24,511 nucleotides of DNA. It comes from CAYFMH01 sp964344165. Lineage in GTDB: Bacteria; Patescibacteriota; Gracilibacteria; UBA4473. Under the pieces are notes generated by a model. The model made no database searches, was not told the origin of the DNA, and saw only the letters and a list, made by a program, of their open reading frames with translations. Position numbers and translations under genes: made by a program. The stretch covers positions 1 to 24,511 of the forward strand of contig CAYFMH010000018.1 in NCBI GenBank assembly GCA_964344165.1, given 5' to 3'. Positions 1 through 7,518 of the stretch are shown here, in pieces (the stretch's first letter is position 1; every line of letters starts with the position of its first letter).

Positions 1-41
1 TTCGTTACTTTTGCTCTTATTTTTGAAGCTCTTAAATTATG

Positions 42-1739
42 TTAACACGCCCTAGCAAAATGGCGCTCTATTGAAACAACAACCGAAGACATTCCCCCCA
101 TTTCTTTTTTAATTTTCATAGAACCAATTCTTGCATCATTCATGGTACATCCGAATTTTCCAGCCGCCCTGTCTACTTCTTCTATTAACTTATGAGTTGG
201 CCATATTGCTTCTATTTGCGATTTTTCTCTCTCAAAATTAGCAACTAATTCGTCCATTCTAGCTTTTGCTCTTGCTTCTCTATCTGCTTGTTTTTTGGCT
301 TCAGCTTCTTCTGTAAGTTCACACTCTCCAGTGACCGGCTCAAATATATAATCTGGCCCTTTAGTTTTTTTACATTGTTCAGTCTTATCATTAATTTGAC
401 TTGCTTGTGTTTTTACGCAATATTTTTTTGTGGGATCATATTCATAATCTTCTCCTTTGTTTTTCTTGCACTCCTCCTCTTTCATCCTTTGTTCAGCATC
501 AACTGTAAGTTCACAAGTATTGGCCCCCTCGTTATATTCATAATCAGCCCCTTTCTTAGAGCATGCATCTTTTTTTGCAGTTTGTGCTTCACTTTCACAA
601 GTACTACGATACAAACTATCATTTAATGGTTGGTTATTGTTTCGACAGGTTTGTTCTGCGGCCTGTAAATCTCGTGCTGCTCGTTCTTCCATGCCTGGAG
701 GAGGCGTTCCTATCATTTCTTTCGCATCTGCTACACACTTCTGCACAGCTTGCTCTTTCCTTTCTGCAATACATTTATCCATATCAAATCCTTCAGCTGC
801 TAGTTCTGCCACTGACTCCTCTACCGCAGGAGCACCACTACCGCCCCCCCCCTCAGCTGGAGGCTCTGGTGTCTCAGCTTCTGTTTCTCCTGAAGCCGAA
901 GCTGTCGTTTCTTCAGAACCTACTGCTCCCCCACACTGCTTACTCTTATACCCATTCCAAGCAGACACAGACCCGGCCCCAAAGTCTCCATCAATCGCCT
1001 TTTTATAAAACCCCGCTTCTTGGAGTTTGGTCTGGATAGTTTTTCTTTCTGTTTCGGAGAGAGCTTTAATCTCTTCTGCACTCGCACAGGCGCAGGGATC
1101 AGCACCAGAACAGGTTGCGGTAGATTCAGTGGCTCCTTCTGCTCCTTCGGATTCTCCGGACGGCCCGGCGGTTGGGTCAGTTTCTTCACTTTCATTCCCT
1201 GTCCCATCAGCGCTGCTCGCTTCTGCCATATTTCCGATTTCTGCTGGATCCACTGGTGGTACTTTACAACTCCCGCTCGCCACACATTTACTTGTCGCAT
1301 TGACCTTGATCTTCACATCATCTGTCCCATCTCCATCAAGATCGACAGGTATACCTGCCCCGACATTGATTATTTTTTCTTCGCCGGCTTTGCCTACTTT
1401 TATCACCACGGCCCCTTCTTTGACTTCTTTGATATGCACTTTGTAAGTTTTTCCTCCCCAATCAATAGACAGGAGATTTCCTTTATCCAACTTTGCCCGG
1501 CGTCGATCGCCTTTTTTTGGTTTTTTTGGGAGTTTGAGCTCGGTGGGGAGTTTTTTTAAGTTTTCTGAAGAAGGATTTGTAGGAACCACTTCTTCCCCAG
1601 CTACTTGCCCAGATATGTCTCTAGATGGAGAAGGGATTTTGGCCGCAGGATCTTGGCTTGCAGGAGGAAGAGAAGCAAAAACACCCCCAGAAAGACTCAC
1701 CAATAAAACTCCCCAAATCAGTATTTTTTTCATTTTCAT
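42..1739 (-). CDS. Secreted Cys-rich repeat protein with peptidoglycan-binding-like domain
   Basis: The 565-aa product starts with a clear signal peptide (lysines, then a hydrophobic stretch, cleavage likely near residue 22), so it should be exported. A Pro/Lys-rich segment precedes a small beta-rich region (about 88-146) containing DLDGDGTDD (133-141), a calcium-binding-loop type motif. A low-complexity Ser/Glu/Gly stretch follows. Residues about 221-270 resemble a PG_binding_1 domain (QTKLQEAGFYKKAIDGDFG). Three Cys-bounded repeats of the form C-x-K-K-x-G-x-D-Y-x-[YF]...C lie at 393-409, 424-441 and 456-473. The C-terminus is a charged helix. These features suggest a cell-surface or wall-associated protein, but no enzymatic function is evident. 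An extended -10 lies only about 17 bp upstream, so the mRNA leader is very short; AAGG may be a weak ribosome site. A second ATG two codons in is an equally possible start. Confidence 0.8.
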   Translation of the reverse strand: MKMKKILIWGVLLVSLSGGVFASLPPASQDPAAKIPSPSRDISGQVAGEEVVPTNPSSENLKKLPTELKLPKKPKKGDRRRAKLDKGNLLSIDWGGKTYKVHIKEVKEGAVVIKVGKAGEEKIINVGAGIPVDLDGDGTDDVKIKVNATSKCVASGSCKVPPVDPAEIGNMAEASSADGTGNESEETDPTAGPSGESEGAEGATESTATCSGADPCACASAEEIKALSETERKTIQTKLQEAGFYKKAIDGDFGAGSVSAWNGYKSKQCGGAVGSEETTASASGETEAETPEPPAEGGGGSGAPAVEESVAELAAEGFDMDKCIAERKEQAVQKCVADAKEMIGTPPPGMEERAARDLQAAEQTCRNNNQPLNDSLYRSTCESEAQTAKKDACSKKGADYEYNEGANTCELTVDAEQRMKEEECKKNKGEDYEYDPTKKYCVKTQASQINDKTEQCKKTKGPDYIFEPVTGECELTEEAEAKKQADREARAKARMDELVANFEREKSQIEAIWPTHKLIEEVDRAAGKFGCTMNDARIGSMKIKKEMGGMSSVVVSIERHFARAC

Positions 1740-1755
1740 TTTTTGAACCTTCCGG

Positions 1756-1761
1756 ATTATA
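1756..1761 (-). promoter_or_regulatory. Extended -10 promoter of the secreted protein gene
   Basis: On the minus strand the sequence reads TGGTATAAT, an extended -10 with a perfect TATAAT. No good -35 is visible at the usual distance. The predicted transcription start falls about 10 nt before the ATG at 1739, leaving a near-leaderless transcript. Confidence 0.6.
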
Positions 1762-1807
1762 CCATGCTACAGCAAAAAAAGAAAAAGTTTTTTTAATCGA
1801 TAAATCT

Positions 1808-1835
1808 TTGACAAACCCTTTATTGTTCTTACAAT
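1808..1835 (+). promoter_or_regulatory. Promoter of the 82-aa membrane protein
   Basis: TTGACA (1808-1813), a 16-bp spacer and TACAAT (1830-1835) form a near-consensus sigma70-type promoter. The predicted start is around 1841, at the first bases of a hairpin that abuts the start codon. Confidence 0.65.
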
Positions 1836-1839
1836 CTCT

Positions 1840-1864
1840 CTCGCTTTGTTCTTTTTATAGCGAG
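1840..1864 (+). promoter_or_regulatory. 5' UTR hairpin abutting a start codon
   Basis: CTCGCT (1840-1845) pairs with AGCGAG (1859-1864) around a 13-nt T-rich loop. The ATG begins at 1865 with no spacer, and no Shine-Dalgarno sequence is present. With the promoter at 1808-1835, the whole leader would be this hairpin. Confidence 0.5.
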
Positions 1865-2113
1865 ATGATTTTTGGGATAATCCTTATTGCTGGCGGCATT
1901 GCCGTGATCGTCTACACCAAACAAGTCGGTGATTTTACCGGCGCGATTGGCTGGGTCGAGAAGTATTTTGGCCAGGGGAGTACCTATTCTTTCATCAAGT
2001 TTGTGGGGATCTTCCTGATATTCTTTGCCTTTGCTTGGATGAGTGGCGGACTTGAGGATTTCATCTGGAACAAGTTTGGTCTTCTCTTCGGGAGAGGTCA
2101 AGAAGGTTTGTAG
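1865..2113 (+). CDS. Small two-helix membrane protein (82 aa)
   Basis: The product has a hydrophobic N-terminal helix (MIFGIILIAGGIAVIVYT) and a second one (about residues 44-62, FIKFVGIFLIFFAFAWM), joined by a polar loop containing GWVEKYFG. The reading frame is open further upstream, but ATG 1865 is chosen because it directly follows the promoter and the first helix starts there. It is divergent from the secreted protein gene and lies upstream of the tRNA-Ala locus. I do not recognise the family by name. Short membrane proteins of this layout are common uncharacterised proteins in CPR genomes. No catalytic motif is visible. Confidence 0.7.
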   Translation: MIFGIILIAGGIAVIVYTKQVGDFTGAIGWVEKYFGQGSTYSFIKFVGIFLIFFAFAWMSGGLEDFIWNKFGLLFGRGQEGL

Positions 2114-2152
2114 GAGTTCTTTTAAAAATTTCGGTTAAAATTAAGAAGTTTG

Positions 2153-2168
2153 TCCCGAGTACTCGGGA
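2153..2168. repeat. Perfect 16-bp palindrome
   Basis: TCCCGAGT followed by ACTCGGGA is self-complementary. It lies about 40 bp after the membrane protein stop and 20 bp before the tRNA leader. It could be a terminator stem, though there is no T-run, or an operator. Confidence 0.5.
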
Positions 2169-2187
2169 TGAATTTAGGAAAAAATAA

Positions 2188-2302
2188 CAAAATTTTGTCT
2201 ACAAAGAAGAGATTGAGGACAGATGAAATTTTGAGACGAGGCATGACGGAATAAGTGAAGCTTTCTGGAAGGAAGCAGAACTAATGAAGTCCGTGCCGAG
2301 GA
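2188..2302 (+). ncRNA. Structured tRNA-leader RNA, copy A (before tRNA-Ala TGC)
   Basis: P1 is a 13-bp stem (2188-2200 with 2221-2233, including two G-T wobbles) closing a 20-nt loop that ends in GGAC. A purine linker AGACGA follows. P2 pairs GGCA (2240-2243) and CGG (2247-2249) with CCG and TGCC (2291-2297). Its internal loop carries GGAATAAGTGAAG on the 5' side and a GAACTAATGAAG-like segment on the 3' side. The terminal hairpin P3 is GCTTTC/GGAAGC with a 5-nt loop. The tRNA begins 5 nt after P2. The same architecture is found before two other tRNA loci with compensatory changes. The function is unknown to me. Confidence 0.7.
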
Positions 2303-2379
2303 GGGGCTATAGCTCAGCTGGCTAGAGCACCTGCTTTGCAAGCAGGGGGTCAAGGGTTCGAATCCCTTTAGCTCCACCA
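2303..2379 (+). tRNA. tRNA-Ala (TGC)
   Basis: A complete cloverleaf: acceptor GGGGCTA pairs with TAGCTCC, the D-arm is GCTC/GAGC, the anticodon loop carries TGC, the T-arm has the GGTTCGAATC core, and CCA is encoded. An AT-rich 10-bp hairpin follows immediately. Confidence 0.97.
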
Positions 2380-2401
2380 AAAATTTTCGAAGAAAATTTT
2401 T
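2379..2401 (+). terminator. Hairpin after tRNA-Ala (TGC)
   Basis: AAAAATTTTC (2379-2388) pairs with GAAAATTTTT (2392-2401) over a GAA loop. The left arm starts at the last base of the tRNA. It is a plausible but low-GC terminator, because the U-run is part of the stem. Confidence 0.45.
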
Positions 2402-2475
2402 AAGAATGAAGTAGAAGAATGTAGAGTAAGGATGAAGGTTGAAATAGGGGTTTTTGAATGGTGAGTAAAAAATTA

Positions 2476-2597
2476 CAAAATCTAAGCTATAAAGGTTAAT
2501 ATTAAGGACAGGTTAGATTTTGAGAGGAAGGATTCCGGAGTACTGTAGTCAATTTGTAAAACAAATTTGTGAAAGTGTGGAGGAAATCCTGACGAAC
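2476..2597 (+). ncRNA. Structured tRNA-leader RNA, copy C (before tRNA-Lys-like gene)
   Basis: P1 pairs 2476-2488 with 2510-2522: 12 of 13 positions pair, with one G-G mismatch. It closes a 21-nt loop ending in GGAC. The linker is AGAGGA (2523-2528). P2 pairs AGGATT (2529-2534) with AATCCT (2585-2590). P3 pairs AATTTGT (2551-2557) with ACAAATT (2561-2567). The internal loop has GGAGTACTGTAG on the 5' side, similar in pattern to copies A and B, but its 3' side is more diverged. The tRNA-like sequence begins 7 nt later. Confidence 0.65.
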
Positions 2598-2702
2598 GAG
2601 CCGGTAGCTTCAGCCGACGCCATGGCTATGGCTGACAGGCAGTCGGTAGAGCAGCCCCGAAAGCGTTCGGGGTTGGCCGTGGGTTCGAATCCCACCCAGT
2701 TC
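2598..2702 (+). pseudogene. Aberrant tRNA-Lys-derived gene with insertion and rebuilt anticodon arm
   Basis: The 5' end GAGCCGGTAGCT and the segment from the D-stem exit through the T-arm (GGCCGTGGGTTCGAATCCCA) match the intact tRNA-Lys at 2745. Three changes distinguish it. A 30-nt hairpin-forming insertion sits in the D-arm, where TCAGCC pairs with GGCTGA. The anticodon arm is replaced by CCCCGAA-AGCG-TTCGGGG, which leaves no 7-nt loop and no U33. The acceptor 3' strand is CCAGTTC without CCA. It cannot decode in the normal way, so it is a pseudogene or a tRNA-derived structured RNA. It still has the structured leader. Confidence 0.65.
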
Positions 2703-2744
2703 TTTGACAATTCATTAATTAAAATTAAGAAAAAATTATTAGAC

Positions 2745-2820
2745 GAGCCGGTAGCTCAGTCGGTAGAGCAGTAGCCTTTTAAGCTATTGGCCGTGGGTTC
2801 GAATCCCACCCGGCTCACCA
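2745..2820 (+). tRNA. tRNA-Lys (TTT)
   Basis: Acceptor GAGCCGG pairs with CCGGCTC, the D-arm is GCTC/GAGC, the anticodon stem is GTAGC/GCTAT and the loop CTTTTAA gives TTT at 2778-2780. The T-arm is normal and CCA is encoded. A TTGACA hexamer lies at 2704-2709 with no good -10. Unlike the other tRNAs here it has no adjacent structured leader of its own; it may be co-transcribed with the aberrant copy upstream. Confidence 0.97.
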
Positions 2821-2844
2821 CATAATTTTTTTAATTTTTTGATT

Positions 2845-3090
2845 ATGGCTTGGGCTTACATTTTACAAGGTAAGTTTTTTTATGTTGGGAGTACGGTCGA
2901 TTTAGAAAAAAGACTGCTTCAGCATAAAAGAGGCCATACTCATACGACAAAAAGGATCGGTGATTGGGCTCTTGTTTGGGAAAAAGAGTTTGCTGAGTTG
3001 AAGTTAGCAAGATCAACGGAAAGAAAAATCAAAAACTGGAAAAGCAAAAAAATGATTCAACTTCTAATTGATGGTAAAATTGATGTTTAA
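2845..3090 (+). CDS. GIY-YIG domain protein (81 aa)
   Basis: A single small GIY-YIG nuclease-fold protein. The N-terminal AYILQGKFFYVGST is the degenerate GIY...YIG signature, followed by the family's LEKRLLQHKRG segment and a later LARSTERKIKNWKSKKM helix containing the conserved Glu. The length is normal for the stand-alone UPF0213/SLX1-like family, thought to act on branched or damaged DNA; the individual role is unknown. ATG 2845 is chosen over an in-frame upstream TTG because the domain begins right after it. The gene starts 25 bp downstream of tRNA-Lys and 3 bp separate its stop from the next gene, so it is likely co-transcribed with the methylthiotransferase gene. Confidence 0.85.
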   Translation: MAWAYILQGKFFYVGSTVDLEKRLLQHKRGHTHTTKRIGDWALVWEKEFAELKLARSTERKIKNWKSKKMIQLLIDGKIDV

Positions 3091-3093
3091 AAA

Positions 3094-4290
3094 ATGAAAA
3101 TCCACATCGAAACACTGGGTTGTAAGATGAACTTTTTGGATTCGGAAAAATTAGAGTCCCAACTTATAAAAAGAGGATTTGTTTTTGGTGATAAAGATCC
3201 GGACTTTACCATTATCAACACTTGTACGGTTACCAATACGGCTGACAAAAAATCACGAATCAAAGCTAAAAATGCACTCAAAAACGTGAAAAAAGTGATT
3301 GTGATGGGGTGTGGTGCCAAGGCCATGGCGTCCAAGTGGTCTGATCTTGACTGTGAAGTGTGTCCGGATGTGGGGGACGTTTTGGATTTTTTTGAAAAAC
3401 AAAAACCATCCTCGATCCCCGAGCTCCCGGTGATTTCCAAAAAAATAGAAAGAACCCGAAAATTTGTAGAAATTCAATCGGGTTGTGATACTTTTTGTGC
3501 GTATTGCATTATTCCTTTTGCTCGTGGACGGTCGCGAAGTCGATCAGCGGCCCAAATTATTGCTGAAATTAAAAAATTAGAAGACCAGGGATATCAAGAG
3601 ATCGTTTTGACGGGGATTAATTTGGCTGCCTGGGGCGCAAGTCATACGAACAAAGCATCAGAAAGTCAGTTTGCTTCCCTTTTGTCGCAGATTTTGCAGC
3701 AGACGGGGATTCCGAGAGTCCGGATCTCTTCGGTGGGAGCTCAGTTTTTGGATGACCCATTTTTTGAGATTTTTTCAGATAAGCGAATTTGTGATCATCT
3801 GCATATTTCCATTCAGTCCGGTTCTGATTCAATTTTAAGTAAAATGAATCGTGGCCATCGAACGAAAGAAATCCGAGATGCCGCTCAAAAAGCTAAAAAT
3901 GTGAGAAAAGATGTGGCGATTACCTGTGATATTATTGTGGGATTTCCGGGAGAAACGGACCAAAATTTTCAAGAAAGTGTTGATTTGGCTCAAGAGTTGG
4001 GATTAGCGAAGCTGCATGTTTTTCCGTTTTCTCCACGGGCTGGGACTTTGGCCGAAAAAATGAAAGATCAAATCTCAGAAGAAATTAAAAAAGAACGAGC
4101 GGAAAAGCTCCGATTGGTGGGAGATGAGCTGAGACTGGATTTTTTACAGCAGAATTTAGGTCAAAAAAAGCAGGTTCTCTGGGAAAAAAAAGAGATAGGA
4201 ATGACGACCAATTTTATCCAGGTGAAAAAATCTGGGACAATTGAAGAAGGTTTGGAGGAGGTGTTTTTGACCAAGGAAAATGTGGTTTAG
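3094..4290 (+). CDS. mtaB: MtaB-like tRNA threonylcarbamoyladenosine methylthiotransferase
   Basis: A radical-SAM methylthiotransferase of the MiaB/RimO/MtaB family. The N-terminal domain has the three cluster-binding cysteines (C10 in TLGCKMN, C44 in NTCTVTN, C73 in MGCGAKA). The radical-SAM domain has C131-x3-C135-x2-C138 followed by IIPFARGRSRSR, which matches MtaB better than MiaB or RimO. Residues near 265-300 carry the VAITCDIIVGFPGET signature. The C-terminal TRAM-like region is short. The known MtaB reaction adds a methylthio group to t6A37 of tRNAs reading ANN codons, including tRNA-Lys, so its position downstream of tRNA-Lys(TTT) is suggestive. The total of 398 aa is slightly short for the family. 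The start follows an A-run without a Shine-Dalgarno sequence. Confidence 0.88.
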   Translation: MKIHIETLGCKMNFLDSEKLESQLIKRGFVFGDKDPDFTIINTCTVTNTADKKSRIKAKNALKNVKKVIVMGCGAKAMASKWSDLDCEVCPDVGDVLDFFEKQKPSSIPELPVISKKIERTRKFVEIQSGCDTFCAYCIIPFARGRSRSRSAAQIIAEIKKLEDQGYQEIVLTGINLAAWGASHTNKASESQFASLLSQILQQTGIPRVRISSVGAQFLDDPFFEIFSDKRICDHLHISIQSGSDSILSKMNRGHRTKEIRDAAQKAKNVRKDVAITCDIIVGFPGETDQNFQESVDLAQELGLAKLHVFPFSPRAGTLAEKMKDQISEEIKKERAEKLRLVGDELRLDFLQQNLGQKKQVLWEKKEIGMTTNFIQVKKSGTIEEGLEEVFLTKENVV

Positions 4291-4301
4291 TAAAAAAGGG
4301 G

Positions 4302-4327
4302 ACGAACGGAGCCTAAGCTCCGTCCGT
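4302..4327. terminator. Bidirectional terminator hairpin
   Basis: ACGGAGC (4306-4312) and GCTCCGT (4317-4323) form a 7-bp stem with a CTAA loop, extended by 3 bp beyond one mismatch. On the minus strand it is followed by a T-run (4292-4297); on the plus strand by TTTCTTC. It lies just after the mtaB-like stop and overlaps the last codons of the convergent gene. Confidence 0.65.
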
Positions 4328-4669
4328 TTCTTCAGTTACTTTTTTGCCGATAGAGGGAGGCCCGAGAGCGAGTCTTTTGGGAAAAGTAATGATTAGCCGA
4401 AAGAGTACGGCGACGACACTTCGGACCCAGATCCCGAGCACTATCCCGAGGAACACCCAGCTCAAGAATGCCTCGATAGGCATTACTTCTAGGAGCATTT
4501 CCCATTCTTTTGGGAGGGTGATTTGTTGAATTCCCCATTCAACGCCTTCACGGCTTTTTTTAAGAAGAAATTGATTGTAGAGTGGGTAGAATCTGAGAGC
4601 CAAAAGGCTAATCCCACATTCAATTAGAGGCCAGAAAAGGGGGGTTAAGGCAAAACCTAGTCTGTTCAT
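4313..4669 (-). CDS. Small membrane protein (118 aa)
   Basis: The product has an N-terminal hydrophobic segment (about residues 5-32, including PLFWPLIECGISLLALRFYPLY) and a second, strong one (about 68-95, AFLSWVFLGIVLGIWVRSVVAVLF), with a basic C-terminal tail. The start ATG is preceded by GGGAG at suitable spacing, one of the few clear Shine-Dalgarno sequences in the window. The stop codon lies in the loop of the terminator hairpin, so the final codons form part of the transcript's own terminator. I do not recognise a family. It is convergent with the methylthiotransferase gene and is the last host protein gene before the integrated element. Confidence 0.6.
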   Translation of the reverse strand: MNRLGFALTPLFWPLIECGISLLALRFYPLYNQFLLKKSREGVEWGIQQITLPKEWEMLLEVMPIEAFLSWVFLGIVLGIWVRSVVAVLFRLIITFPKRLALGPPSIGKKVTEETDGA

Positions 4670-4936
4670 GAAGTTTCTCCCAGAGGTTTCTGAAACAAGA
4701 AAAAATACTTCTTTTCATAAAAAACATCGTCACTTGCTTCAGAAATGGCGAAAAAGAACAAATGTTTTCTAAAAATAAATAGTTTACTTTAGAAAAACAT
4801 GGTTTTAGTACTGAGAATTTGCTTTTTAGTCAAGAGAAAGAAGAAGATTTGACTTTTCGATCGTTGAAAATAGACTCCTTACAGCTGTTTTGGGATATTA
4901 GAAACTTGAACTTTTAATTTTGAATCTGGCAAAAAA
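4670..4936. other. Intergenic region before tRNA-Ala (GGC) leader
   Basis: No convincing gene is seen. It holds the upstream region of the 118-aa gene, an imperfect 12-bp inverted repeat (4762-4773 with 4788-4800, one bulge) and the candidate tRNA promoter at 4849-4876. Confidence 0.5.
4849..4876 (+). promoter_or_regulatory. Candidate promoter for leader and tRNA-Ala (GGC)
   Basis: TTGACT (4849-4854), a 16-bp spacer and TAGACT (4871-4876). The predicted start near 4883 would place the structured leader and tRNA-Ala(GGC) in one primary transcript. Confidence 0.45.
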
Positions 4937-5056
4937 CAGAATTTTACCTAAAAATTAAACGAAATGGACAGGTAAAATTCTGAGAGGAGAAGACGACGCA
5001 ATAAATGAAGTTTTTCACGGTAGTGAAAACGGAATAATGAAGTCGTCTGCGACGAC
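4937..5056 (+). ncRNA. Structured tRNA-leader RNA, copy B (before tRNA-Ala GGC)
   Basis: This copy has the most perfect pairing of the three. P1 pairs 4937-4949 with 4970-4982 (13 of 13 Watson-Crick) around a 20-nt loop ending in GGAC. The linker begins AGAGGA. P2 pairs AGACGAC (4991-4997) with GTCGTCT (5042-5048). P3 pairs TTTTCAC (5012-5018) with GTGAAAA (5023-5029) around GGTA. The internal loop carries AATAAATGAAG on the 5' side and GGAATAATGAAG on the 3' side. GTCGTC can alternatively pair with GACGAC (5051-5056) just before the tRNA, which would open P2. Confidence 0.72.
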
Positions 5057-6786
<1,730 letters not shown>

Positions 6787-6790
<4 letters not shown>

Positions 6791-7164
6791 TGTTTCTTCT
6801 TTTTCTTAGGATCCTCTTCGGCCATAATTTTAATTTGCTCAATTTGAGCTCGAATATACTTCTCATCGAACCCCATTTTTCGGAGCTCATCCGCTATTTG
6901 ATCAATAGGCTTTTTTGGTTCTGCTATTCCAAAAAATATGCTCACGGGGACGCCGTAATATTTAGCGATCCTTTTTAGCCCCGTAAAATAACGATCTATA
7001 TATTTCCCCTCGACTATCCAATCATAAGAAGAAACAAATCCCGAAGTGTGTTTTGCTTCCGATCCAGCCACTTGCCCCAATTTAGCCTTATTAACCTTCC
7101 TTTCGTCCCTTCGACGAAGTTCTTCTAATTTCTGCTTAATGTAATCTCGATCGAAAATGAACAT
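6787..7164 (-). CDS. XRE-like helix-turn-helix regulator (125 aa)
   Basis: The central part (about 28-85) resembles an XRE/lambda-repressor-type HTH: LGQVAGSEAKHTSGFVSSYDWIVEG and then LKRIAKYYGVPVSIFFG, where the latter is a typical end of such domains. The flanks are charged and the C-terminal tail is lysine-rich (DPKKKKKQ). Its stop overlaps the recombinase start by 4 nt and it starts 4 nt after the preceding gene, so the three form one operon. A role in controlling the recombinase, for example as an excision regulator, is an inference from position. The HTH helices are not textbook. Confidence 0.65.
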
Positions 7165-7168
7165 ATTT

Positions 7169-7411
7169 TTAATGGTTAAGCGTTATGTTTATATCATCCG
7201 GCCTATTCTCTTTTATGATTTTCTTATGCTCTTTGCTCAATTTCCCCCAATTATGAGCTATTTTCTCAAGTTTTTTTAATCGCTTTCTTTTTACAATTGT
7301 TGCGCCTTTTTCATTACATCCTTTACATTCATATACATTGTTGACATAAGTAACCTTGTTGTGAGAGCCACATCCGACATTATCCCTTCCAAAGCGTTGA
7401 AAAAACCTCAT
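7169..7411 (-). CDS. Small Zn-binding-like basic protein (80 aa)
   Basis: The N-terminal part carries C14-G-S-H17 and C29-K-G-C32, spaced like a single treble-clef or zinc-ribbon knuckle, followed by a very basic segment (KRKRLKKLEK) and a helical tail. This suggests nucleic-acid binding; no named family is recognised. It is the first gene of the leftward operon leading to the recombinase and lies directly downstream of a 26-bp palindrome at 7427-7452. Confidence 0.6.
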   Translation of the reverse strand: MRFFQRFGRDNVGCGSHNKVTYVNNVYECKGCNEKGATIVKRKRLKKLEKIAHNWGKLSKEHKKIIKENRPDDINITLNH

Positions 7412-7426
7412 TTTACAGATTCAAAT

Positions 7427-7452
7427 ATTATGTAATTTATAAACTACATAAT
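7427..7452. promoter_or_regulatory. 26-bp near-perfect palindrome, candidate operator
   Basis: ATTATGTA and TACATAAT flank a central TTTATAAA, giving 24 of 26 symmetric positions. It lies 16 bp before the 80-aa gene start, where the promoter of the regulator-recombinase operon should be, and TATAAA could serve as a -10. It is a strong candidate binding site for a dimeric repressor. Confidence 0.6.
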
Positions 7453-7518
7453 ACATCAACCATTAAGAGAAGATTAACAAGGTCGGTATTTCATGAAAAT
7501 TTCATTAAAAAATAGGAT

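Noticed and set aside
2..12. TCGTTACTTTT near the window start recurs at 5136-5146 just after tRNA-Ala(GGC)
   Set aside because: An 11-bp match in AT-rich DNA is not enough to call an attachment-site repeat, and the first copy lies in host sequence on the wrong side.
288..1559. Several plus-strand open frames opposite the secreted protein gene
   Set aside because: They lie antisense to a gene with signal peptide, domains and promoter; their translations are low-complexity Phe/Ser/Leu-rich and lack motifs.
2260..2282. GGAAGGAAGCAG in leader A resembles the SRP RNA domain IV apical loop
   Set aside because: The similarity is limited to the P3 hairpin of one copy; copies B and C have unrelated P3 sequences, so it is taken as coincidence.
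2174..2380. Minus-strand frame giving VELKGFEPLTPCLQSRCSSQLS
   Set aside because: This is the well-known spurious translation of the antisense of a tRNA-Ala and its leader.
2520..2774. Plus-strand frame across the leader and tRNA-Lys region
   Set aside because: It overlaps RNA genes entirely and has no protein-like features.
2188..5056. T-box riboswitch as an explanation of the tRNA leaders
   Set aside because: No T-box core (AGGGUGGNACCGCG-like) or specifier-loop layout is present, and T-boxes control synthetase or amino-acid genes rather than tRNA genes.
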